Assembly: GCA_958413765.1 (NCBI GenBank) | Contig: CATYVH010000020.1 | Coordinates: 1 to 30,222, forward strand | DNA from: an uncultured Collinsella sp. | GTDB lineage: Bacteria > Actinomycetota > Coriobacteriia > Coriobacteriales > Coriobacteriaceae | Direction of reading: 5' to 3' | Length of the DNA stretch: 30,222 nucleotides | Shown: piece after piece, positions 16,058-22,287 of the stretch | How the letters are laid out: every line of letters begins with the position of its first letter | Position numbering within the stretch: position 1 is the first letter of the stretch | Made by a program: the position numbers and the translations under genes | The notes under the pieces: generated by a model | Seen by the model: the letters and a program-made list of their open reading frames with translations, nothing else | Told to the model about the DNA's origin: nothing | Database searches by the model: none

Positions 16058-16277
16058 GCGAACTCCCCCTTTAGCTAACTACAGTGTTTGCAGGGAGATG
16101 TTACCGCATCGTTTCGTCGACGTGTTCGAGACCGTCTCCATAATTGGCGATTTTTACGTTTGTGCAATTCGGCGAACGGCAAGGCTTCCTCGGCAGACGA
16201 TGCTTTTGACACATATCGCCCCGCCGTCGCCGACCGCTCGATTGTCGCTCGAAAAAAGTTGAAGTAATTTTTTCCAC

Positions 16278-16307
16278 CTTTTACCTGCGGAGATGTCAAT
16301 CCGTCAA
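16278..16307 (-). promoter_or_regulatory. Candidate promoter of the dehydrogenase/ETF operon
   Basis: On the minus strand, TTGACG (16307-16302) is followed after 18 bases by TAAAAG (16283-16278), a fair match to a vegetative promoter. It would give a leader of about 210 nt before the GTG at 16057. A second possibility is a TTGCAC box closer to the gene. The TTGGTCA repeats lie just upstream of its -35, where an activator would sit. Confidence 0.4.
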
Positions 16308-16311
16308 GCAT

Positions 16312-16329
16312 TTGGTCAGAAATTGGTCA
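16312..16329. repeat. Tandem TTGGTCA boxes (possible regulator site)
   Basis: TTGGTCA occurs at 16312-16318 and again at 16323-16329, exactly 11 bases apart, about one helical turn. On the minus strand they read as TGACCAA repeats located just upstream of the candidate -35 of the dehydrogenase/ETF operon. The half-site resembles GntR/FadR-type TGGTC cores, but here it is a direct repeat and not a palindrome. No regulator gene is nearby. Confidence 0.45.
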
Positions 16330-16358
16330 AGTAGCGGCTGATACGGTCGGCGTCGACA

Positions 16359-16382
16359 GCCAAAACCGATAGAAGTTTTGGC
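16359..16382 (+). repeat. Perfect hairpin in the leader of the envelope cluster
   Basis: GCCAAAAC (16359-16366) pairs perfectly with GTTTTGGC (16375-16382) around an 8-nt loop. It ends 10 bases before the GGGAGG ribosome site of the first gene. There is no T-run, so it is unlikely to be a terminator; it could be an operator or a structure that affects translation. Confidence 0.5.
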
Positions 16383-16403
16383 CCCAGAAGCAGGGAGGTT
16401 CCC

Positions 16404-16700
16404 ATGGCATATTACTGGCCCCAGTACGGCGTCGCCATCGAGGTCGACGACGATCCCTATCTCCTGCCTTTCGACGAAGAGGCGTTCCCCGATACGGCGG
16501 TCTACCACGTCACCACCGATGTTATCTGCGACCCCGAGTCGTTCTCGGCGCTCGCCCACCACATCGCGCGTATCCACAACATCGAGCTCCCTCACGACTT
16601 TGACGAGCTCATCTACTCGCGCCGCCTGATGCTTCACATGCTCTTTGGAGCGGACCCGTCCACGTTCGCACGTGTCTACACCACCAAGGACGCCGCATGA
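16404..16700 (+). CDS. Small protein of unknown function, first gene of envelope cluster
   Basis: A 98-residue acidic soluble protein with no signal peptide and no membrane segment. ATG 16404 has GGGAGG at 16393-16398. The start of the protein, YYWPQYGVAIEVDDDP, followed later by VYHVTTDVICDPESF and an ALAHHIARIHN helix, reminds me of the C-terminal nuclease-like (DUF559/VSR-type) fold found in a large family of coriobacterial hypothetical proteins, where a Y-W-P strand precedes an E-x-D strand and a V-T strand leads to a D-P-x-x-x turn. The canonical catalytic set of that fold cannot be confirmed here, so this may be an inactive or regulatory remnant. Its TGA overlaps the ATG of the next gene (ATGA), so the two are translationally coupled. 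Confidence 0.6.
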   Translation: MAYYWPQYGVAIEVDDDPYLLPFDEEAFPDTAVYHVTTDVICDPESFSALAHHIARIHNIELPHDFDELIYSRRLMLHMLFGADPSTFARVYTTKDAA

Positions 16701-17206
16701 GTGCGAAGAAGCCGCCCCGCCTCGCAGGACTGGGGCGTCGCAAAAAACTCGTCGTTGTCTGCCTGGCTATCGCCTGCGCCCTCATCGCCGTAGGGCTATA
16801 CGCCTGGCAGTCGCAGCCCGTGCCCGAAGCGGGCGCCTCAGTCACGACGGCAGAGGGTAAATCGCGACAAGAAATCCAAGATGAGCTCGATGCCATCGTC
16901 CGCGACAACATGATGACGATTTCGGTCGCGCCGGTCGCTCAGCTACAGGAGGACGGCAAGCTGCGCGTCAACGTGCAAAACGTCCAAGACAATAAATTTC
17001 CCCAGCGATTCCGCGTCATCCAAAACGACGAGACCATGTACGAATCCGGTGTGGTCGAGACCGGCAAGACAATCGAGACGTGCCCCGCCGGCGACATCAA
17101 AGAAGGCGAGGCATACATCGAGATCCAGGCACTCGATGCCAAGACCCTCGACAGCCACGGCAATCCGACACGTGTCAAGGTACGGGTTGAGCAAGCCGAG
17201 AACTAG
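16697..17206 (+). CDS. Membrane-anchored extracytoplasmic protein of unknown function
   Basis: A 169-residue protein with a basic N-terminus (residues 1-17 with a RRKK cluster), one membrane helix at about residues 18-36 and an extracytoplasmic part of about 130 residues. After a short polar linker the outer domain reads as alternating strands: MTISVAPVAQLQEDGKLRVNVQN, a FRVIQNDETMYESG hairpin, a GKTIETC turn and an EAYIEIQALDAKT strand pair, ending in TRVKVRVEQ. This pattern, an MSIS-type start, then a Y-x-S-G turn and a closing strand ending in V-x-V-E, recalls beta-sandwich anchored proteins that sit next to secreted surface-protein genes in gut Firmicutes. That is recollection and not a search result. 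It starts inside the stop codon of the preceding gene and is 90 bases from the next. There is a single cysteine in the mature part (about residue 129) and no lipobox. Confidence 0.65.
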   Translation: MSAKKPPRLAGLGRRKKLVVVCLAIACALIAVGLYAWQSQPVPEAGASVTTAEGKSRQEIQDELDAIVRDNMMTISVAPVAQLQEDGKLRVNVQNVQDNKFPQRFRVIQNDETMYESGVVETGKTIETCPAGDIKEGEAYIEIQALDAKTLDSHGNPTRVKVRVEQAEN

Positions 17207-17296
17207 CTTTTTCGGCCGACGCGGCACCGCACGCAATTCACCAGCATTCGTCCAATCATCGCGGGGACGGCCCGCGGCGAATAGAAAGGAACGACC

Positions 17297-17896
17297 ATGG
17301 ACATCACCAGGAACATGAACGGAGCCAGAGCGCTCGTCGTGGGCGCAGGGCTCGCGCTCGCGCTCGCAATGGGCGCCGCCCCGACGCCAGCTCTGGCAGC
17401 CGGGCGCGTTGGAACCACGAAAGTAATGGTCAGGACCGAGATCGACAACGTAGAGTTCAAAGTTCCGACGGTTATTCCCTTCGTCGCCAAGGCCGACGGC
17501 ACGCTTCAGGGCCCCTCAGAAGACGCGACCACCATCGACAATCATTCGGCCTACGGCATCCATGTCACCAACATGAAGATCGACGCCATGAACACCTGGA
17601 CCATTGCCGCCGACGCCAAGGCCGGAACCGCGCAGAATTCCATCGACTTTAAGGTCGGCCCCGACGGCGCACTCCAGAACGCCAGCGCCGCAATGCAGGA
17701 GACGGGCCTCGATCTTTCCAAGAATGCAGCCTTCGACATGGGCTACCAGGGCATTGCCGGCGGCACGGACAAAATTAAGCTCAAGACAAGCGGAAACGTC
17801 GCCCGCGTCACGCGCGACATCTTCCGCGTAACCGGCGAAGGCGATCAAGTTGCAACGATCACCTGGACGGTCGAGCCCGGTGCGCACACGGCATAA
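17297..17896 (+). CDS. Secreted beta-rich protein of unknown function
   Basis: A 199-residue protein with a clear signal peptide: basic start, hydrophobic core LVVGAGLALALAMGA and a probable cut after PALA-A near residue 35. The mature part lacks cysteine and looks like one beta-sandwich domain: VEFKVPTVIPFVAKADG, then a DNHSAYGIHVTNMKID strand pair, and a closing ATITWTVEP strand. The VPTVIPF start followed by an N-H-S turn is reminiscent of WxL-like or TasA-like surface proteins, but no WxL motif, sortase LPxTG signal or anchor helix is visible. It would be exported and either held by partners or released. ATG 17297 has GAAAGGAACG upstream. A short GC-rich hairpin (17260-17276) precedes the ribosome site. 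The next gene begins inside its 3' end. Confidence 0.7.
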   Translation: MDITRNMNGARALVVGAGLALALAMGAAPTPALAAGRVGTTKVMVRTEIDNVEFKVPTVIPFVAKADGTLQGPSEDATTIDNHSAYGIHVTNMKIDAMNTWTIAADAKAGTAQNSIDFKVGPDGALQNASAAMQETGLDLSKNAAFDMGYQGIAGGTDKIKLKTSGNVARVTRDIFRVTGEGDQVATITWTVEPGAHTA

Positions 17897-18161
17897 GGCC
17901 GTCGCCCTGGCCACCGCCGTCAGTATCCTAGCGTTTGGGCCAGCCATGGCCTTTGCCCAGCAAGAACAGGCGCAGGCCGCCACGCAGGTGACGGTCGACC
18001 TCTCGGAGCTCGACCGCGGCAACTGCAAGGAACCGTTGGCACAGACAGACGACAGACGATGGCTCTTGGCAGCAGGCGCCACGACAGCAGGCGCGGGAAC
18101 CGCCGGCCTCGGTCTGCACATCAAACGCAGCCAGAAACGAAACACGGACAGGCCGCACTAA
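17850..18161 (+). CDS. Small secreted protein with C-terminal membrane anchor (start uncertain)
   Basis: A protein of up to 103 residues with a signal peptide (basic RTRHK, hydrophobic core, probable cut after MAFA near residue 36) and a C-terminal glycine/alanine-rich membrane segment at residues 71-89 followed by the basic tail KRSQKR. Only about 35 residues, with a single cysteine (C59) in LDRGNCK, lie between them. This helix-plus-positive-tail end resembles a sortase sorting signal, but no LPxTG is present. The start is a TTG at 17850 with GAAGG nine bases upstream, overlapping the previous gene by 47 bases; a GTG at 17880, overlapping by 17 bases, would give a more standard signal peptide of a 93-residue protein. 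It ends 18 bases before the next gene and so belongs to the same operon. Confidence 0.6.
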   Translation: MQRSPGRSSPVRTRHKAVALATAVSILAFGPAMAFAQQEQAQAATQVTVDLSELDRGNCKEPLAQTDDRRWLLAAGATTAGAGTAGLGLHIKRSQKRNTDRPH

Positions 18162-18179
18162 ATTAGCTAAGGAGACCCC

Positions 18180-19610
18180 ATGGCATCGAAGAACCTTTTG
18201 CCCGTCGTCGCACTCTGCGGCGCGCTCGCAACCGGAACGCCTGTCGCCGCTTGGGCGACTCCCGTCATGGCAGACTCCTTACCAGCAGCCCTAAGCTCCG
18301 CACCAAATCCGTCGAGCGCCATTGCGTGCAAGCGTTTTTCGTTCGCACAGGCCGCAATCTCAACCTCGGGATGCCTTCGTCGTAATACGGACGGCTCGAT
18401 AGTCGTGGATATCAATCGTTCGAACAAGGCAAACGGCTCCCAGGCGGGGTGCGCCGTCTGCACGTGGCGCTCGATTGTGCTCGATGCAGATGGCGATCCG
18501 TGCGATTTGGGGTTGCGCATCGATATCGCTTCGGTCGATGACTCGGCGAACGGAGCGAAGGTCGCCTTCGACGGTGCGTTTTTCGAGAAAGGAGGCGGTA
18601 TATGTCTGGGCTGCGCCGCCGCGAATGCAGACGATGTGCAGCCCACCCTCTCATTCACGGCATCGCTGCGGCTGACCAAGGCGGGCACCGATGCCATCGC
18701 GGCGGGAGAAGCATCCCTGCTGTTCTACGCCGCCAGCACCGAAGACACAGACATTCATTTCGAGAAGCCAGCCGGATCGCTCAGCCTTACGCGCGGGACG
18801 GAGGCAGGCCCTATTGCGATCGATACCCACACGCTAGGCAGGCAACGCATTCTTGCCGACCCGGCGCTTCTCGAGATGGAGTGGAACGGATCCGGAGCCG
18901 TCGGGATTGTCCCCTCCGCGCTTGACGCCAAGACGCTCCCCTCAGACGACGAACCCATCAACGCAACCATACAAGAAGAGAGCACGGACAAAGAAGCAGG
19001 TGCGGGCGACACGCCGTCGCCGACAAGCAGCGTCCCAGCTTCTTTCGAAGCACCGAATGAGCCCGCTACCGGTCCAAACGATCCCGAGCTCGCGGACAGT
19101 CTGGGGCTTGCTGATCCTCAGGAGATCGATGAAGGTAACTGCTGCGTGCTTGCCGCCCTCGACCACACAGAGGTCATCGACGCCGCGAACATCGAAGTTG
19201 CCGCCGCCAATCAGCCCGTCCGCAAGTCGGCCATCATCGCATTTCCTGAATCCATCGAAGTCGTCTATTTGCCATCGGGCGAGGTCGTGGCCCCAACACT
19301 GCTCACCTTGTTGGGCGCCAAGAATACTCGAAACGAAATTAAAAAGGTCACGGTTGTCGACCCTGCAACCACCGCTAAACTGCGTCTATACGCCGTTGCC
19401 CCAGACGGAGGCAAGACCTTGGAATTCGATGGCGACACACTTCTAGCCTGGCGACGTCTGGACATTATGCAAGACGTCTCGTATCAGATCGAACTCGAAG
19501 GGTTTGATCGTGCCCGCGATGCCAATATCATCGCCGCGGCTATTGAATCCCCGCAGCGGCTTATGACACTGCGCTTTGACTACTACCCCTATGTCCCGAC
19601 AACCACCTGA
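18180..19610 (+). CDS. Large secreted protein with CxxC pairs, unknown function
   Basis: A 476-residue protein with an N-terminal signal peptide (cut near residue 32 after ATPVMA or slightly earlier). A first domain (about 45-245) has seven cysteines, including two CxxC pairs at C91/C94 and C142/C145. An acidic Pro/Ser/Thr-rich linker runs from about 255 to 312. A second domain (about 315-476) opens with an IDEGNCC motif that echoes the LDRGNCK of the preceding small protein; its VEVVYLPSGEVVAP start and closing LMTLRFDYYPYV strand resemble the outline of the 199-residue secreted protein. No membrane anchor or sorting signal is present. AAGGAGACC precedes ATG 18180. As last gene of the cluster it may be the largest component of a surface assembly; no enzymatic motif is evident. 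Codon use is less GC-biased than in purL, with more rare codons, which might point to faster evolution or transfer. Confidence 0.7.
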   Translation: MASKNLLPVVALCGALATGTPVAAWATPVMADSLPAALSSAPNPSSAIACKRFSFAQAAISTSGCLRRNTDGSIVVDINRSNKANGSQAGCAVCTWRSIVLDADGDPCDLGLRIDIASVDDSANGAKVAFDGAFFEKGGGICLGCAAANADDVQPTLSFTASLRLTKAGTDAIAAGEASLLFYAASTEDTDIHFEKPAGSLSLTRGTEAGPIAIDTHTLGRQRILADPALLEMEWNGSGAVGIVPSALDAKTLPSDDEPINATIQEESTDKEAGAGDTPSPTSSVPASFEAPNEPATGPNDPELADSLGLADPQEIDEGNCCVLAALDHTEVIDAANIEVAAANQPVRKSAIIAFPESIEVVYLPSGEVVAPTLLTLLGAKNTRNEIKKVTVVDPATTAKLRLYAVAPDGGKTLEFDGDTLLAWRRLDIMQDVSYQIELEGFDRARDANIIAAAIESPQRLMTLRFDYYPYVPTTT

Positions 19611-19633
19611 GGCTTAAATGCTGCGCATCATTC

Positions 19634-19659
19634 CTAATACCACTTATATAACGTATTAG
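19634..19659. repeat. Inverted repeat before the DUF554 gene
   Basis: CTAATAC (19634-19640) and GTATTAG (19653-19659) are perfect inverted arms separated by 12 bases of AT-rich sequence that includes TATAAC. It sits in the 118-base gap after the envelope cluster. The stem lacks a T-run, so an operator overlapping a promoter is more likely than a terminator. Confidence 0.5.
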
Positions 19660-19728
19660 ATGAGTCGCGATGTGCCTCGCATTTCGTTCTGCTACGATTG
19701 CCACGTTGGCATCAATACAGGAGGGCTC

Positions 19729-20445
19729 ATGCCGGGCTTGGGAACAATCATCAACGTTGCGCTTTTAGTTGCGGGCGGTCTTTTGGGATTAGCGGGCGGC
19801 CGCTTCATTACACCGCGCATCCAAGACACGCTCATGAAAGCATCGGGGCTGTGCGTCCTGTTTATCGGCCTGGGCGGCACCATGCAAAAGATGCTCATCA
19901 TCGATGGAAAGGCGCTAGCGACCACCGGTACCACCATGCTCATCGTCTCATTTGCGCTCGGTTCGCTCATCGGCGAGGCCATCAACTTGGAGGCCGCCAT
20001 CGAGAACCTTGGCGAATGGCTCAAGCGCAAGACTGGCAGTGAGGGCGATAACGAGTTCACCAACGCTTTTGTCTCGACTTCACTCACCGTGTGCATCGGC
20101 GCCATGGCCATTGTGGGATCGATCCAGGACGGCCTGCTCGGCGACTGGTCAACGCTTGCCCTCAAGGGCGCACTGGACTGCATCATCGTCTGCACCATGA
20201 CGGCCTCGCTTGGCCGCGGCTGCATCTTCTCCGCCCTGCCCGTCGCCGTGTTCCAGGGGACGATCACGTTGTTTGCCGGCGCGCTCTCCCCCATCATGAC
20301 CACAGCTGCCCTCAACAGCCTTTCGCTCGTAGGTTCCATGCTCATCTTCTGTGTCGGCGTCAACCTCATCCGTCCTCAGACCTTCCGCACGGCCAATATG
20401 CTTCCCTCCGTCGTCATCGCCGTCATCTACGCCCTCCTGTTCTAA
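19729..20445 (+). CDS. DUF554-family membrane protein
   Basis: A 238-residue integral membrane protein with six to seven hydrophobic helices. It matches the DUF554 (YdfK-like) family by its start PGLGTIINVALLVAGGLLGL, the FIGLGGTMQKML segment, the SFALGSLIGEAINLE block and the SLTVCIGAMAIVGSIQDG motif, all of which I associate with this family. Its biochemical role is not known; it is widespread in Firmicutes and Actinobacteria. ATG 19729 has AGGAGGGCTC directly upstream; the frame extends to 19660 but without a good ribosome site. It is separated from the envelope cluster by an AT-rich gap with an inverted repeat and from the TerB gene by a promoter, so it is probably transcribed alone. Confidence 0.85.
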   Translation: MPGLGTIINVALLVAGGLLGLAGGRFITPRIQDTLMKASGLCVLFIGLGGTMQKMLIIDGKALATTGTTMLIVSFALGSLIGEAINLEAAIENLGEWLKRKTGSEGDNEFTNAFVSTSLTVCIGAMAIVGSIQDGLLGDWSTLALKGALDCIIVCTMTASLGRGCIFSALPVAVFQGTITLFAGALSPIMTTAALNSLSLVGSMLIFCVGVNLIRPQTFRTANMLPSVVIAVIYALLF

Positions 20446-20467
20446 ATCTATCAACGCATCGGTATCT

Positions 20468-20496
20468 CGAACATCTGTTTGATGCTGTGCTATGAT
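20468..20496 (+). promoter_or_regulatory. Promoter of the TerB/BrxD/helicase module
   Basis: TATGAT at 20491-20496 is preceded by TG plus one base (20488-20489), an extended -10, and by CGAACA (20468-20473) at 17-base spacing. It would start transcription about 30 bases before the GTG at 20533 and its GAGGAGGAG ribosome site. Confidence 0.55.
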
Positions 20497-20532
20497 ATGA
20501 GGTCACCGTAGCTGCGTTCGAGAGGAGGAGCG

Positions 20533-22287
20533 GTGGCCGACCAGGACATCAAGATGCTCATCGAGCGCATTATGGCCGAGGCCCGGACCCATCAGTCCGC
20601 CCGCTTCTCAAACGAAACCTACGCAGACGAGCCGATTCTCAAAACCGGCCGACAGATGCAGAATTTCCTCCCCGACCAGTACCGTAAAATGCGCGAGATA
20701 TCGCGCTGGCAGGATGACCCCAAGGGCGGTGCGGGCCGCTGGCTTTCGGAAGCCGAGCTTTTTTACCGCCAGGGCCTGCTGATGGCCGACTTTGAGGACG
20801 ACTGTCCCTACAACGGCACCTTTAAGTCGTACTTTCCCACCTACAACGCCATGAGCGACCGGCAACTGCGCGGCTACTTTACCTGGCGTGCCCAAGTGCG
20901 CCGCGGAACCGTCGAGGAAACGTCTACGTCCTTTGCCTTTCTGTATCTCTATGAGCTGATCTGCGGCATTGGCGTAGATAATCCACTCGATGGTTTTAAC
21001 AAGATCAAGGCTTTTTGGGATGTCTATCGCGCCTTCGAGCCCGGCATCGACCGGTTTGCGCGCGTGTGGCTGCAAGATTACGCCGTGTTCCACGGGCTCG
21101 ACCCCAAGCTGCTTCGCGACTCTAAAACCATCATGTTCGATAACGCCCTTATCGAACTGCGGCGCGCGGCACGAGACCTTGTACCGGCACCGTCCAGCCA
21201 GACCCCTAAGCGTCGCAAAACCTCCGAGCCCACGCTCCCCCTTCCGCCCGATGAGGTGCGCGAGGAGCGACTCATGGCCGCCATCAACGCCCTCTCCACG
21301 TACAACCTAAGTAGCTCGCGGCTCGACCGCAGCCACCACCGCGATCTGCGCCACGTGGCGTGCGCCGTGTATGTCCGCATGGTGCGCTACTATGACACGC
21401 ACCGAAAGACCGGCATCGTGGCAAGTTTATTTGGGGAGGAGACGGCCATGCCCTACACCATGTTTGCCTCGGCCGTATTCTTTGCGCCCGAGCGCCACGA
21501 GGACTGCGAATACCGTCTGGACCCCATCCATATCTACCGTTGCCAAAACGGCTTTTGGGAATGCATGCGTATCCACGGTAGTAGGCAAAAGAGCAGCAAG
21601 CTCGGTGAAATGATGCGCGCCTGCGACCAACGCCTGCGCCTGGCGCTGGACCCTGCCCATCCCCTTAAGGAAGAAAAGGTCCCCAAATATCTGGCCAAGA
21701 TTATCGATGACGAGATTGTGGCATGGCTTTCGTGGGACGCCGCACACCAGCCCGTCAAGATCGATATCGATCTGAGTCAGCTGGGGCATATTCGGAGCGC
21801 CGCCGCACAAACGCGCGAGGCGCTTTTGATTGACGAGGAACGCGAGGACGGCGCGTCCGCAGAAGCCGAGGCAGCGGACTCAGGGCAACCGGAAGCCGAG
21901 CCCGTAGCCGACGCGATGGTCGAGGCGGTCGCGGCGGCTGCAGGGCAGGACGAGTCCGACGAGCCGACCATATCCACCGAACAGTTTGGTGTCGTGGCAC
22001 CGCTTCTCGCGCCGACGCCCGCGTTCGCAGCTGCTACGCCCGCTGACGCCACAAACGAACTCGCGCCCGCCGCAGACGCCTATCTCCGCGCGCTGCTCGA
22101 GCACAACGCAGTACAGGCGGAATCGGCGGTAGTGCAATCGGAGCAGAGCGAGGACATGCTCGTCGATACCATCAACGAGGCGCTCTTTGACCTGGTGGGC
22201 GACACCGTAATTGAATTTAGCGCGGCAGGGCCGCAGATTATCGAGGACTACGAAGCAGACGTGAGAGGATACCTAGACCATGAGTGA
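20533..22287 (+). CDS. TerB_N/TerB_C-type domain protein
   Basis: A 584-residue soluble protein and first gene of a three-gene module. Residues about 35-215 look like a TerB_N domain: the LRGYFTWRAQVRRG block at 112-125, then FAFLYLYELICGIG at 134-147 and a KIKAFWDVYRAF helix at 157-168. Residues about 240-430 form a helical middle part ending in VKIDIDLSQLGHIR. After an Ala/Glu/Pro-rich linker (about 432-515), the last 65 residues carry VDTINEALFDLVGDTVIEF and a PQIIEDY turn, as in TerB_C. These domains were described computationally in tellurite-resistance-related stress and defence clusters with helicases and ATPases; their biochemical role is not established. It starts with GTG behind GAGAGGAGGAG and overlaps the ATPase gene by 8 bases. 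Confidence 0.8.
   Translation: MADQDIKMLIERIMAEARTHQSARFSNETYADEPILKTGRQMQNFLPDQYRKMREISRWQDDPKGGAGRWLSEAELFYRQGLLMADFEDDCPYNGTFKSYFPTYNAMSDRQLRGYFTWRAQVRRGTVEETSTSFAFLYLYELICGIGVDNPLDGFNKIKAFWDVYRAFEPGIDRFARVWLQDYAVFHGLDPKLLRDSKTIMFDNALIELRRAARDLVPAPSSQTPKRRKTSEPTLPLPPDEVREERLMAAINALSTYNLSSSRLDRSHHRDLRHVACAVYVRMVRYYDTHRKTGIVASLFGEETAMPYTMFASAVFFAPERHEDCEYRLDPIHIYRCQNGFWECMRIHGSRQKSSKLGEMMRACDQRLRLALDPAHPLKEEKVPKYLAKIIDDEIVAWLSWDAAHQPVKIDIDLSQLGHIRSAAAQTREALLIDEEREDGASAEAEAADSGQPEAEPVADAMVEAVAAAAGQDESDEPTISTEQFGVVAPLLAPTPAFAAATPADATNELAPAADAYLRALLEHNAVQAESAVVQSEQSEDMLVDTINEALFDLVGDTVIEFSAAGPQIIEDYEADVRGYLDHE

Larger units (their letters stand above)
16058..16403. other. 346-base divergent regulatory gap
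   Basis: This is the only stretch over 300 bases without a gene. It lies between the minus-strand dehydrogenase/ETF operon and the plus-strand envelope cluster. It is more AT-rich than its surroundings around 16140-16170 and 16240-16290. It contains a duplicated TTGGTCA box (16312-16329), a candidate minus-strand promoter (16278-16307) and a perfect hairpin (16359-16382) just before the plus-strand ribosome site. A minus-strand frame at 16075-16311 is open but has no ribosome site or coding character. No tRNA or known riboswitch was recognised. Confidence 0.6.

Noticed and set aside
14576..16078. 500-codon plus-strand frame opposite the FAD-linked dehydrogenase
   Set aside because: Antisense to a gene with clear FAD and active-site motifs; no ribosome site or recognisable domain.
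16075..16311. 78-codon minus-strand frame in the long leader before the dehydrogenase operon
   Set aside because: ATG at 16311 has no ribosome site, the product has no recognisable order, and the frame overlaps the candidate promoter.
16404..19610. Sortase-dependent pilus or LPxTG surface cluster
   Set aside because: No LPxTG-type motif, sortase gene or pilin motif was found in any of the five proteins.
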